The notes under the pieces were generated by a model. It had not been told where the DNA came from, did not search any database, and was given only the letters and a program-made list of their open reading frames with translations. 64,000 bases of DNA. It comes from HXMU1420-2 sp017643305 (GTDB lineage: Bacteria > Pseudomonadota > Alphaproteobacteria > Rhodobacterales > Rhodobacteraceae). Of the stretch, positions 1 to 8,869 are shown piece after piece. Made by a program: the position numbers and the translations under genes. The stretch covers positions 2,046,001 to 2,110,000 of the forward strand of contig OZ244249.1 of assembly GCA_965217135.1 (NCBI GenBank), written 5' to 3'. The first letter of the stretch is position 1; the number at the start of each line of letters is the position of its first letter.

Positions 1-1242
1 GGGCGCGGCTGCGAGGACGGCACGCTGGACCAGTTCCTCGAATGCGTCACGTATCAGACAGTTGATGCTTTGGGGGACCGGGGCTGGCCGGAACTGGCGG
101 AGCGGCTGACAGCCGCGCATATCCGCAACTTCTATTTCTCGGTCGGGCCCAGCTTGTTTGGCGCCCTTGCTGAACGTCTGCATAGATACGGTATGAGCAC
201 ACCGGATTGCCGGGTCGTGGTGGAAAAACCTTTTGGCCATGACCTTGCCACCGCACGGGCGCTGAATCAGACGCTGGCCGAACATTTCGAAGAACGACAA
301 ATCTATCGCATCGACCATTATTTGGGCAAAGAAACGGTCCAGAACCTTATGGCCATTCGTTTCGGTAACGTTCTGTTCGAACCGCTCTGGAACAGTCAGT
401 ACGTGGATCACATCCAGATCACCGTGGCCGAAAGTGTCGGCATTGGTGGGCGCGGTGAATATTACGATGACGCGGGTGCGATGCGTGACATGGTGCAAAA
501 CCACCTGATGCAGCTGGTCTGCCTGATCGCCATGGAACCGCCAGCACAATTCGAACCCGACGCGGTACGCGATGAAAAGCTGAAAGTGATCCGCGCGTTG
601 GGTCCAGTGGCCCATCACCATATCTCGCGCGGCCAGTATGGCCCGGGCGAAGACGGCACGCCTGATTACCGCACCGCCGCCGGCAACCCGCGCAGCACGA
701 CCGAAAGCTTTGTGGCCTTGAAGGCTGAGGTGCAGAATTGGCGGTGGGCTGGAACGCCGTTCTATCTGCGTACGGGCAAGCGCCTGAAAGCGCGGTCATC
801 TGTGATCAACGTCGTGTTCAAGAACCTGCAGCATTCGATCTTTGGGGAAGAGGCGGGTAGCCATACCAATATCCTGTCGATCCGGCTGCAACCGAACGAA
901 GGCATCACCCTGCGCGTCACGATCAAGGAACCAGGACCGGGCGGAATGCGTCTGATCGACGTGCCGCTGGACATGACCTTTGCCGATGCGCTGGGGGCGG
1001 AAGCCGAAGATGCTCCGGATGCCTATGAACGCCTGATTATGGATGTGATCCGGGGCAATCAGACCCTGTTTATGCGTGGGGATGAGGTGGAGGCCGCCTG
1101 GGCCTGGACCGATCCCATCATCGCGGCGTGGGAAGCGCGCGGTGACGTGCCCAAACCCTATGACAGTGGCAGCGCCGGGCCAGGCGACGCCGAACAGATA
1201 CTGGCCCGCGACCGGCGGGTGTGGATCGGGATCACGCCATGA
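1..1242 (+). CDS. zwf: Glucose-6-phosphate 1-dehydrogenase, 5' end cut by the window
   Basis: Oxidises glucose 6-phosphate to 6-phosphogluconolactone with NAD(P)+, feeding the Entner-Doudoroff and pentose phosphate routes in the cytoplasm. The frame is open from base 1, so the N-terminal NADP-binding Rossmann part is missing and about 413 residues remain. The family signature RIDHYLGKE lies at nt 307-333, including the active-site His and Lys; the C-terminal domain is complete. The TGA stop overlaps the ATG of pgl (ATGA), so the two are translationally coupled. The order zwf-pgl-pgi is common in Rhodobacteraceae. Identity is certain; the true start is outside the window. Confidence 0.96.
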   Translation, partial: GRGCEDGTLDQFLECVTYQTVDALGDRGWPELAERLTAAHIRNFYFSVGPSLFGALAERLHRYGMSTPDCRVVVEKPFGHDLATARALNQTLAEHFEERQIYRIDHYLGKETVQNLMAIRFGNVLFEPLWNSQYVDHIQITVAESVGIGGRGEYYDDAGAMRDMVQNHLMQLVCLIAMEPPAQFEPDAVRDEKLKVIRALGPVAHHHISRGQYGPGEDGTPDYRTAAGNPRSTTESFVALKAEVQNWRWAGTPFYLRTGKRLKARSSVINVVFKNLQHSIFGEEAGSHTNILSIRLQPNEGITLRVTIKEPGPGGMRLIDVPLDMTFADALGAEAEDAPDAYERLIMDVIRGNQTLFMRGDEVEAAWAWTDPIIAAWEARGDVPKPYDSGSAGPGDAEQILARDRRVWIGITP

Positions 1243-1910
1243 ACCTTGTTGAATACCCGGACCGTGAACTGGCCGCGATTGACGTGGCCGATGTGCTTGC
1301 AAGTCATCTAAAAACTGCGCTCGTGTCTCATGATAGCGTGTCCTTTGCCGTGCCGGGTGGTGGCACCCCGGGGCCAATATTCTCTGTGCTGTGCGCGGCG
1401 GATCTGGATTGGGCGCGTGTGTGCGTCCTACCCACCGACGAACGTTTCGTGCCTGCCGACCATCCCCGCTCAAACGCGCTGCTGATCCGTGAACGTTTGC
1501 TGCAAGACCGTGCGGCGGCTGCGCAGTTCCTGTCCCTGACGGGTGATGCCACCACGCCGGAGGACGCGGCCGCAAAACAAGGTGCGCGGATAGCACGGCA
1601 CCTGCCCATCTCCGTCACCATGCTGGGTATGGGCACCGATATGCACACGGCATCGCTGTTTCCCGGCGCGCCGGGTCTGGCCGAAGGGCTGGCCGCTGAC
1701 GCCCCGCCGCTGGTGGTCACGCAGCCGACCTCGCAACCCGAGGCGCGGCTCAGCCTGTCGGCGCCGGTGCTGAACGGGGCCATCAGCAAGCATCTGGTAA
1801 TTTTTGGGGCTGACAAACGTGCAGCGCTGGAGCAAGCGATACATAGCGCCCCTGAAGCCGCGCCGATCCGCGCGGTGCTGGGTGGTGCCATGGTTCATTA
1901 CGCGGATTGA
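1239..1910 (+). CDS. pgl: 6-phosphogluconolactonase
   Basis: Hydrolyses 6-phosphogluconolactone to 6-phosphogluconate, the step after Zwf. The product is 223 residues, normal for the DevB/Pgl family. Visible family motifs are PGGGTPGPIF near the N-terminus, LPTDERFVP in the middle and GMGTDMHTASLFPG in the C-terminal half. I chose the ATG at 1239 because it overlaps the zwf stop (ATGA) and starts directly with the family N-terminus. An upstream in-frame GTG at 1221 would place six more residues inside zwf. The gene ends one base before the pgi start, so it is the middle gene of a compact sugar-catabolism operon. Confidence 0.94.
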   Translation: MNLVEYPDRELAAIDVADVLASHLKTALVSHDSVSFAVPGGGTPGPIFSVLCAADLDWARVCVLPTDERFVPADHPRSNALLIRERLLQDRAAAAQFLSLTGDATTPEDAAAKQGARIARHLPISVTMLGMGTDMHTASLFPGAPGLAEGLAADAPPLVVTQPTSQPEARLSLSAPVLNGAISKHLVIFGADKRAALEQAIHSAPEAAPIRAVLGGAMVHYAD

Positions 1911-3530
1911 GTGAGTTTGAATATGTGGAGCGACCTTCAGGCCCGGTACTTGGCAACCCAATCACGCCACATCCTGGACCTGTTTGAAGCCGACCCGCAA
2001 CGCGCCAGCAATTTCAGTGTTGAAACTGGCGATATGCGGTTCGACTATTCCAAGACCAATCTCGTTTCTGAAGATCGCGCCGCGCTGATCGCACTCTGTG
2101 AAGTCAGCGGACTGGCGGCCCGGCGCGACGCTATGTTCGCGGGCGAAAAGATCAATGAAACCGAAGGCCGCGCCGTGTTGCATACCGCCCTGCGCAACCT
2201 TGATGGTGGACCGGTCCTCGTCGATGGTGCAGACATCATGCCGGGGGTGCTGGATACGCTTCAACGGATGGGCGCATTCACGGATGCGGTGCGTGACGGT
2301 CGACATGCCGGGGCAGGGGGCGTCATCACCGATGTCGTCAATATTGGCATAGGCGGGTCAGATCTGGGCCCGGCCATGGCCACACTGGCGCTGGCCCCCT
2401 ACCATGACGGGCCGCGCTGCCAGTACGTGTCCAACGTGGACGGCGCGCATATCTCCGACACCCTGCGCGGGCTGGATCCAAAACGCACGCTGCTGATCGT
2501 CGCGTCCAAGACCTTCACCACCGTGGAAACCATGACCAACGCCCGCACCGCCCGGGCCTGGCTGACCGAAGGTGGCGGTGACCTACAGGCGCAGATGGCG
2601 GCGGTGTCTACAGCCGCTGACCTTACCGCAGACTTCGGCATTCCTGCGTCGCAGGTCTTCGGGTTCGAAGACTGGGTTGGCGGACGCTATTCCGTTTGGG
2701 GTCCTGTGGGCCTGTCCCTGATGATGGCCATAGGGAAAGAATCGTTTGCCGCCTTCCTACGTGGCGGGCAGGCAATAGATATGCATTTCCGAGCAGCAGC
2801 GTGGCAAGAAAACATGCCGGTGCTTCTGGCCCTCGTCGGCCTCTGGCATCGCCAAGTGGCAGGCCACGGAACGCGCGCCGTGCTGCCCTATGACCAGCGG
2901 CTTGCGCGCCTGCCAGCCTACCTGCAACAGCTGGAAATGGAATCGAACGGCAAAAGCGTGGCCATGGATGGCAGCGCGCTGACCATCCCCTCAGGCCCCG
3001 TGGTCTGGGGCGAACCCGGTACCAATGGACAACACGCGTTCTACCAGCTGATCCACCAAGGCTCCGATGTGATCCCTTGCGAATTTCTTGTCGCGGCCAA
3101 GGGTCACGATCCGGCACTAGCTCATCATCACCAACTGCTGATCGCCAATTGCCTCGCCCAGTCCGAAGCGCTCATGTGTGGCCGGTCGCTCGAAACGGCC
3201 ACGGAGATGATGGCCGCCCAGGGCTTTAATGGCGAAGAACGAGACCGCCAGGCGCGCCACCGCGTTTTTGCTGGCAACAGGCCCTCCACCACTCTGATTT
3301 ACCCTAGGCTCACCCCTTTTGTTCTGGGCCAGATCATCGCGCTCTATGAACATCGCGTCTTTGTCGAGGGCGTGATCCTGGGCCTCAATTCCTTCGATCA
3401 ATGGGGTGTGGAACTGGGCAAGGAACTGGCCACCTCACTGGGCCCCGTCTTGGACGGCACAGAAACGACCGATGACAAAGACGGCTCCACTGCGTCGCTC
3501 GTCGCATTTGTCCACCGCCACTGCGACTGA
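1911..3530 (+). CDS. pgi: Glucose-6-phosphate isomerase
   Basis: Interconverts glucose 6-phosphate and fructose 6-phosphate; in organisms relying on the Entner-Doudoroff pathway it mainly recycles fructose phosphate or supports gluconeogenesis. The product is about 539 residues. Family signatures are present: GIGGSDLGP, DWVGGRYSVWG (sugar-phosphate binding), the segment with catalytic Glu and His (GEPGTNGQHAFYQLIHQG) and the C-terminal FDQWGVELGK carrying the catalytic Lys. The start is either the GTG at 1911, directly after the pgl stop, or the ATG at 1923; neither has a convincing Shine-Dalgarno sequence. It is the last gene of zwf-pgl-pgi. Confidence 0.95.
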   Translation: MSLNMWSDLQARYLATQSRHILDLFEADPQRASNFSVETGDMRFDYSKTNLVSEDRAALIALCEVSGLAARRDAMFAGEKINETEGRAVLHTALRNLDGGPVLVDGADIMPGVLDTLQRMGAFTDAVRDGRHAGAGGVITDVVNIGIGGSDLGPAMATLALAPYHDGPRCQYVSNVDGAHISDTLRGLDPKRTLLIVASKTFTTVETMTNARTARAWLTEGGGDLQAQMAAVSTAADLTADFGIPASQVFGFEDWVGGRYSVWGPVGLSLMMAIGKESFAAFLRGGQAIDMHFRAAAWQENMPVLLALVGLWHRQVAGHGTRAVLPYDQRLARLPAYLQQLEMESNGKSVAMDGSALTIPSGPVVWGEPGTNGQHAFYQLIHQGSDVIPCEFLVAAKGHDPALAHHHQLLIANCLAQSEALMCGRSLETATEMMAAQGFNGEERDRQARHRVFAGNRPSTTLIYPRLTPFVLGQIIALYEHRVFVEGVILGLNSFDQWGVELGKELATSLGPVLDGTETTDDKDGSTASLVAFVHRHCD

Positions 3531-3659
3531 TCAAAAACTTCCTCTGTTCGAACCTACCTTCGCAAGAGGCACGTGAAGCAGGTCTATCTGCCGAATCCAA
3601 GGAGAAAATCGGAACAGTTTTTCACGAGATATGAAGCGCGCTGACGGCGCATATCTAAA

Positions 3660-4130
3660 CTACGCCTCTGCCTGCGCCCCATCGCGGTCCAGAAACGTGT
3701 CGCGCAGCGCGTCGGGCAGGGGCATCCGCTCTGATCCGTCCGGGCACAGCATGACCATCACGCAATTGAAACTCGCCCGCAGATCGCCGGCCCAGATCAG
3801 CTGTTCAATCGTGTATGATGACGCGCGGAATGCGGTCACATGGGCCGTGGCGATATAGTCTTCGCCCTCCAGCATTTCCTTGTGGAACCGTACCTCACCC
3901 CCACGCAGCACCATCCGCGGGACCACATCGAAAAACGGCAACACGCAGCGCAGCCCGTATTCCACGCGGAGGGTTTCAAACCAGGTGAAGTAGGATTTGT
4001 TGTTCACATGGTTCAGCGGATCCAGCTCCGCGTATCGCACGCGGTCGGCCAACGCGAGCGTTCGGGGGGCGGGAAGACCGGCGGCAAGCTGCTCTTCGGC
4101 GTTGAGCGGGGTATGATAACGCATAGACAT
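3660..4130 (-). CDS. Hotdog-fold acyl-CoA thioesterase (4HBT type)
   Basis: A 156-residue protein of the 4-hydroxybenzoyl-CoA thioesterase/FadM type, expected to hydrolyse an acyl-CoA to the free acid. The motif around residues 34-44 (AELDPLNHVNN) carries the Asp (D37) typical of the catalytic position, followed by the YFTWFETLRVEY helix. No signal peptide or membrane segment is visible, so it is cytoplasmic. It is convergent with pgi and divergent from the acyl-CoA ligase at 4257. That pairing of thioesterase and ligase suggests linked acyl-CoA metabolism, but the substrate cannot be read from the sequence. A second in-frame ATG two codons downstream is an alternative start. Confidence 0.8.
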   Translation of the reverse strand: MSMRYHTPLNAEEQLAAGLPAPRTLALADRVRYAELDPLNHVNNKSYFTWFETLRVEYGLRCVLPFFDVVPRMVLRGGEVRFHKEMLEGEDYIATAHVTAFRASSYTIEQLIWAGDLRASFNCVMVMLCPDGSERMPLPDALRDTFLDRDGAQAEA

Positions 4131-4256
4131 TGACCGTGCTGCTAACTTGTGACCTTACGTGCTGCAAGGGCAGATATTGCGTTCGCTGTCGACCATTGGC
4201 AGGGTCCGCGCCAAATCGCGGGCAGGACGCCCGCATCTATTGAGGGAGGACAGGTC

Positions 4257-5873
4257 ATGCTCGGCCAGATGATGCAAAAACCGTTGCTAATTTCAGCACT
4301 TATCGACCATGCCGCACGCTACCACGGGGGCACTCGGATCGTGTCGGTCAACACCACCGGCGGAATCGAGGAAACCAGCTGGGGCGGGATCGCTCAAAAT
4401 GCCCGGCGCCTGGGCTCTGCGCTGACCAAGCTGGGGCTCGACCCGCAGGCGCGCTGTGGCACGATCGCCTGGAACAACCGTCGGCATATGGAAATTTATT
4501 TCGGCACGTCCGGGGCTGGCTTTGTCTGCCACACAATTAACCCGCGCCTGCATCCAGAGCAGCTTGCCTACATTATCAACCACGCCGATGACAAAGTGCT
4601 GTTCCTCGAACCCACCTTCCTGCCGATCGCGGCGGGACTGCGCAGCCACCTGCCCCAGCTCGAACACATCGTGCTGATGGGGCCGCGCGACGACGCAGCG
4701 GCAGCGCAGGTTGACGGTCTGCTGTTCTATGACGAACTGCTGGAAACGGGGGATGCGGATTTCGCCTGGCCGGAGTTCGACGAAAATACTGCATCGTCGC
4801 TCTGCTACACCTCCGGTACCACCGGCAATCCCAAGGGCGTGCTGTATTCGCATCGCTCCACCATGCTGCATGCCTTTGCGTCCAATACGCTGGACTGTGT
4901 GGGCTATTCCGCCCGTGATGTCGTGATGCCCGTGGTCCCAATGTTCCACGTCAATGCGTGGGGCTCACCCTATGGCTGCGCCATGTCAGGCGCACAGATG
5001 GTGATGCCTGGACCGGGGCTCGATGGTGAAAGCCTGGTCAACCTGATCGAAACCTACGGCGTGACCCTGGCCATGGGCGTGCCCACAATCTGGCTGGGCC
5101 TGCTGGGCCACGCCAAGAAAACCGGCGCGAAACTTGCCAGCTTGACCCGGACGGTGATTGGCGGCTCGGCCTGCCCGCCTTCGATGATTGATGAATTCCG
5201 CGAAGACTACGGCGTGGAAACCATTCACGCGTGGGGCATGACGGAAATGAGCCCGCTGGGTTCCACCAACATGCCGCTGGCCAGCCATGCCGATCTGCCC
5301 GAGGCCGAGCAGCGCAAGCTGCGTGAAAACCAGGGTCGCCCGCCATTTGGCGTGGAACTGAAGATCATCGATGAAGAAGGCAATGATCTTCCAAATGATG
5401 GTGAAACCCAGGGCGACCTGATGGTGCGCGGCTACTGGGTGCTGGACAGCTATTTCCAGAATGATGACGACATCCTGCAAGATGGCTGGTTCCACACGGG
5501 TGACGTGGCCACACTGGACCCAGATGGCTATCTGACCATCCGCGATCGGTCCAAGGATATCATCAAATCGGGTGGTGAATGGATTTCGTCGGTGGAGCTG
5601 GAAAACATCGCCATGGGCCACCCCGAGATCGCTAATGCCGCAGCCATCGGTGTGGCGCACCCTAAATGGGACGAACGTCCGGTTATCGTTGCGGTTAAGG
5701 CCGAAGGCCTGGACCCGAGCGAAGAACAGGTCTTGGGCTGGTTCGACGACAAGATCGCCAAATGGCAAATCCCGGACCGTGTTGTCTTTGTTGATGCTCT
5801 GCCCTTGGGGGCCACCGGCAAGGTGCTGAAACGCGAGCTGAAGGAACAGTTCGGCGATGTGCTGACTGCCTGA
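4257..5873 (+). CDS. AMP-forming acyl-CoA ligase, DmdB-like subfamily
   Basis: Adenylate-forming enzyme of 538 residues that should activate a carboxylic acid to its CoA thioester via an acyl-AMP. The P-loop-like A3 motif YTSGTTGNPKG is at about residues 184-194; HAWGMTEMSP (A5), GWFHTGD (A7), IRDRSKDIIKSGGEWIS (A8) and the C-terminal lysine motif GATGKVLKREL (A10) are intact. The N-terminus MLGQMMQKPLLISALIDHAA resembles, from memory, methylmercaptopropionate-CoA ligases (DmdB) and medium/long-chain acyl-CoA ligases of roseobacters; these cannot be separated by eye. The ATG at 4257 follows a strong GAGGGAGGA site; the longer open frame from 4149 lacks one. A rho-independent terminator follows. 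Confidence 0.85.
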   Translation: MLGQMMQKPLLISALIDHAARYHGGTRIVSVNTTGGIEETSWGGIAQNARRLGSALTKLGLDPQARCGTIAWNNRRHMEIYFGTSGAGFVCHTINPRLHPEQLAYIINHADDKVLFLEPTFLPIAAGLRSHLPQLEHIVLMGPRDDAAAAQVDGLLFYDELLETGDADFAWPEFDENTASSLCYTSGTTGNPKGVLYSHRSTMLHAFASNTLDCVGYSARDVVMPVVPMFHVNAWGSPYGCAMSGAQMVMPGPGLDGESLVNLIETYGVTLAMGVPTIWLGLLGHAKKTGAKLASLTRTVIGGSACPPSMIDEFREDYGVETIHAWGMTEMSPLGSTNMPLASHADLPEAEQRKLRENQGRPPFGVELKIIDEEGNDLPNDGETQGDLMVRGYWVLDSYFQNDDDILQDGWFHTGDVATLDPDGYLTIRDRSKDIIKSGGEWISSVELENIAMGHPEIANAAAIGVAHPKWDERPVIVAVKAEGLDPSEEQVLGWFDDKIAKWQIPDRVVFVDALPLGATGKVLKRELKEQFGDVLTA

Positions 5874-5895
5874 CGGATCAGACAGATCTCACGTC

Positions 5896-5922
5896 AAAGC
5901 CCGGGTCGAGTGCCCGGGCTTT
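5896..5922 (+). terminator. Rho-independent terminator after the acyl-CoA ligase
   Basis: A perfect 10-bp stem (AAAGCCCGGG at 5896-5905 pairing with CCCGGGCTTT at 5913-5922) with a 7-base loop, running into a T-tract (5920-5923). It lies 23 bases after the ligase stop and could also serve the convergent membrane-protein gene on the other strand, because the stem begins with an A-run. Confidence 0.93.
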
Positions 5923-5923
5923 T

Positions 5924-6697
5924 TCATACGACCAGCTCGCGGCCTTGGATGAAATAGCCATAAAGCGTTGTCGCCACGGATATGCTGAGCATCGTGATCA
6001 GCCATTGTGACGGCAGCTGATATGAGACGCTGTTTACAACTGGGCCAAGTGGCGTGCCCGTCAGGATCTGCGGGATTGAGTTCAGCAGTGTGATCAACAG
6101 GCTCAGCACCAGAATAGGGCCCAGATTGGCCCAGGCGGTCTGACGCGCCTGCGCCAGTGGGATCGGATCCTGCAACGCGGCGGCGGGCAGGATCATCGAC
6201 AGGCCCAGAATGAAGGCTGAAAGCACGACAGAACCGATGGTAAATATCAGAATGCCCAACATCGGGAACACGAACAAGATGCCCCCGAGGATGCTGACCA
6301 CGACTGAAATCACGATGGCGAACAGGAAAACCACCAGAAACAACCGGACCGAGGCCGCCAGATAAGCCATCATCGGTCCACGCTGCATGCGGGCGAAAAA
6401 CGGCCCTGGTTCTTCCTCCAGCAACACATAGCGGTGCCAGGCCACGGCGACCCAGATGAAACAGATTGCGGCCACCAACCCGAGAGTAAGGATGCTGAGG
6501 AAAATCGAGCCAAAATTTTCCTCCAGCAGCGCCTGGTCATCCTGCATAAGTGCGATGGACACCATCGCCGGCTGCCCGATGCTCAGATAGACGGCCAGAA
6601 AGATCAGATACGGCAAAAGGCTGATCCGCAGTGCCGGGCCGATATTCAGCAGCAATTGCCGGATCGAATGGATAAAAAACCGCCAGCCAAGTGTCAT
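5924..6697 (-). CDS. Integral membrane protein of unknown function
   Basis: A 257-residue protein with about five to six strongly hydrophobic segments, roughly residues 20-42, 65-90, 110-135, 137-170, 195-215 and 225-245. Several are rich in Ile, Val and Leu, such as FLVVFLFAIVISVVVSILGG. It looks like the small multi-pass inner-membrane proteins with glycerophosphoryl-diester-phosphodiesterase-type membrane domains seen in Alphaproteobacteria, but I recognise no catalytic motif. It stands alone, convergent with the acyl-CoA ligase, sharing the terminator at 5896-5922. Function unknown. Confidence 0.75.
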   Translation of the reverse strand: MTLGWRFFIHSIRQLLLNIGPALRISLLPYLIFLAVYLSIGQPAMVSIALMQDDQALLEENFGSIFLSILTLGLVAAICFIWVAVAWHRYVLLEEEPGPFFARMQRGPMMAYLAASVRLFLVVFLFAIVISVVVSILGGILFVFPMLGILIFTIGSVVLSAFILGLSMILPAAALQDPIPLAQARQTAWANLGPILVLSLLITLLNSIPQILTGTPLGPVVNSVSYQLPSQWLITMLSISVATTLYGYFIQGRELVV

Positions 6698-6780
6698 AGT
6701 TCCGTCCCGTTTCTGTCTCTGCGCGCTGCAACCTGGGGCGCAGAAATGTTCAAGTCAATCAGGCCGCCGGGGAAACGGGC

Positions 6781-7200
6781 CTAGGAAGACGTGTATCGCA
6801 AGACCCCAATGACCCGGCTTTCGCCCGTATCCGTGGGGTGATTGACCCCGTCATTCACGGGCACCTCGGGGAAATCAAACGGGCTGACCCCTTCGAGGCA
6901 GGCAACATTTATGCCGAATTGTTCGGGGTTGGACCGGCGCTGGTGATGGGTGTAGATGCCGCAATGCTTGCAGAACCAGTGTTTCGCGCTTTTGGTGTTG
7001 AACTGGTACAACGTCAGCGCGTCTTCACCGGTGAGAAATTCGATCCCGTCCAGCTGGGCAGATACGGCCACAGCGCCGCGCATGCTGCAGAACGAACACG
7101 AACAGCGGCGCGCCGTATCCAGCCCGTCGCTGAGAAGCACGCGAAACGTCACCGCTCCGCAATGGCACGCCGCGTTGTAATGATCTGAACCGTCGGACAT
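6781..7200 (-). CDS. GFA / CENP-V family zinc protein
   Basis: A 139-residue protein of the glutathione-dependent formaldehyde-activating enzyme (GFA)-like family, which binds zinc through spaced cysteines. The Cys residues expected are visible: C12 and C14 (ACHCGAV), C33, C35 and C38 (CSCSFC), and C77 and C80 (CKHCG). Most members have no proven substrate, so formaldehyde or glutathione chemistry is only a family label. The ATG at 7200 was chosen because it follows an AAGGAAGG site and begins just before the conserved CHCG block; the open frame continues 33 codons upstream without family character. It lies 31 bases downstream of the MetE-like gene on the same strand. Confidence 0.85.
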   Translation of the reverse strand: MSDGSDHYNAACHCGAVTFRVLLSDGLDTARRCSCSFCSMRGAVAVSAQLDGIEFLTGEDALTLYQFNTKSAKHWFCKHCGIYTHHQRRSNPEQFGINVACLEGVSPFDFPEVPVNDGVNHPTDTGESRVIGVLRYTSS

Positions 7201-7231
7201 GAAGCCTTCCTTGATGGCCTGCGAGGTGAGT

Positions 7232-8344
7232 TCAGACCTCGCCCCAGATCGCTTCGGCGGTTGCAACGACCAGGTCCAGTTTGCGCCGCTGATCGTCATA
7301 GGTCACGTCGTTGCCTTCTTCGGTCGAGGCAAAGCCGCATTGCGGGGCAATGCCCAGCTGGTCGAGATCGGCAAATTTCGAGGCCTCGTCAAACTTGCGC
7401 TTGAGCCAGTCCATCGGCTCCAGCTCCGGCGTTTTGGTGGTGATAAAGCCCGGCAGCACGATCTGCTTGCCCTTGGGCAGCAGCGACAGCGGCTCCAGCC
7501 CGCCTGCGCGGTCCGTGTCGTACTCCATGAAGAAGATGTCCACACCGGTGGAGAAAATCGCCTCTGCCGCCATATCGTATGCCCCTTCGGCAGCATGGGT
7601 GGAGCGGAAATTACCCCGACACATATGCATGCCTATCACCATGTCGTCCGGGCGGTCCTTGATCGCCTCGCGCATCATCCAGGAATAGCGTTCGATCAGC
7701 CAGTCGGGATCGACGCCCTCTTCTGCCTTGCTCGCGCGGTGTTTGGGATCGCAGAGATAGGCAAAGAAGATGTCGTCCATCTGCAGATACCGGCAACCGG
7801 CCTCGTAGAACTTGGCCACCGCATCGCGGTAGGTGGCCGCCAGATCATCGAAGATCGCCTGTGGATCCTCTTTGTAGTCTTGCGGGTGAATGTCATCGGG
7901 CGCAGTGCGGAAATGGCAGCAGGAGGGACCCGGAATAGAGATTTTTGGCATTACGTCGGTATGTTGCGCAACGAATTTGAAGTGTTCCAGCATCGGATGA
8001 TCGTCGGGAAAGCTCAGCTTGTCGATGATCGTTGGGAAGATTGGGCGCAGTTTGACGCCTGCGAACTGGACACCTTCTTCGCGTTCCTCCAGTTCCAGTC
8101 CGTTCAGCATGCCCATGAAGTCATAATGCCAAAACGATCGGCGGGCTTCGCCGTCGGTCACGGCCTTCAGCCCGGCATCTTGCTGCATGCGGATCAGGTT
8201 GGGGATGGCGGCGTCTTCGACTTCTTTCAGCTCCTCGGCTGACATCGTCCCGTCTTCGAAATGGGCTTTGCGCGCAGCGGTGACGCTGTCAGGGCGTAAC
8301 AGGCTGCCGACGTGATCGGCGCGGAACGGGGGGATATCGGACAT
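7232..8344 (-). CDS. Cobalamin-independent methionine synthase C-domain-like methyltransferase
   Basis: A 370-residue protein matching the catalytic C-terminal domain of MetE (UROD/MetE-like TIM barrel), without the N-terminal half of full-length MetE (about 750 residues). Candidate zinc ligands are intact: H240 and C242 (GMHMCRGN), E274 (FFMEYD) and C336 (PQCGFAS). Stand-alone forms (YxjG/YxjH type) transfer methyl groups to a thiol such as homocysteine, and some are thought to use non-folate donors. The ATG at 8344 follows a GAGGCCCCG sequence. The N-terminus FRADHVGSLLRP is typical of the family. The methyl donor cannot be inferred. It may be cotranscribed with the GFA-family gene. Confidence 0.83.
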   Translation of the reverse strand: MSDIPPFRADHVGSLLRPDSVTAARKAHFEDGTMSAEELKEVEDAAIPNLIRMQQDAGLKAVTDGEARRSFWHYDFMGMLNGLELEEREEGVQFAGVKLRPIFPTIIDKLSFPDDHPMLEHFKFVAQHTDVMPKISIPGPSCCHFRTAPDDIHPQDYKEDPQAIFDDLAATYRDAVAKFYEAGCRYLQMDDIFFAYLCDPKHRASKAEEGVDPDWLIERYSWMMREAIKDRPDDMVIGMHMCRGNFRSTHAAEGAYDMAAEAIFSTGVDIFFMEYDTDRAGGLEPLSLLPKGKQIVLPGFITTKTPELEPMDWLKRKFDEASKFADLDQLGIAPQCGFASTEEGNDVTYDDQRRKLDLVVATAEAIWGEV

Positions 8345-8869
8345 CGGGGCCTCGTCATGGCAATTTCATTCACCTGTTCACTATGCGACAACGGTGCGCG
8401 AAGTCCAAGGGGCCGGTAGGCCACGCGGGTCAACTGGGTCATCGGGAGGCAATTCACACCGTCTGATAAACATTGCAATTGGGTGACATTCTTTGCGTTA
8501 CGCTGGTCAGGAAAAGGGGAAACCTGACATATAATTTATTGCTGTTTTTCTGTCAGTTTTCAGTGTCGTTACCGCGACATCGGAGGACCTGCGACCCAAT
8601 CCCGGCTATCTGCATGAAAAGGATTTCGCGCCACAAATAGACGCGCTATGCTGCGCTTGAAAAAACTGTCAGAGGGGCGCGGCACCATTCGGGCCCGGGA
8701 CATCGTGGCAGGCAATATCGCCGCGTCGCCTCAGGCGTTCCAAGTATCTATTGAACCTACCCACAAGACGGGGCGTTTCAGCTGCGGGTCTGTCGCAATG
8801 TTTATCGTCACGCTCACATTCCGGATGATTTTCCGCGAACATCTGTTCGCTACCAGAAAGACGACTGGT
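8345..8869. other. Intergenic region, no gene recognised
   Basis: About 525 bases between the MetE-like gene and the convergently oriented end of the formamidase gene. An 84-codon plus-strand frame (8648-8902) overlaps the end of the formamidase gene and shows no family resemblance, so I do not call it. The right-hand part facing the MetE-like start may hold its promoter or leader, but I could not assign a known methionine-related riboswitch. Confidence 0.5.

Noticed and set aside
3627..3656. Imperfect stem (AGATATG with CATATCT, two-base bulge) between pgi and the thioesterase gene
   Set aside because: No T-run follows on either strand and the loop is bulged, so termination cannot be supported.
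8345..8540. Possible SAM or cobalamin riboswitch ahead of the MetE-like gene
   Set aside because: I could not find the conserved core of SAM-I, SAM-II or the cobalamin box by eye.
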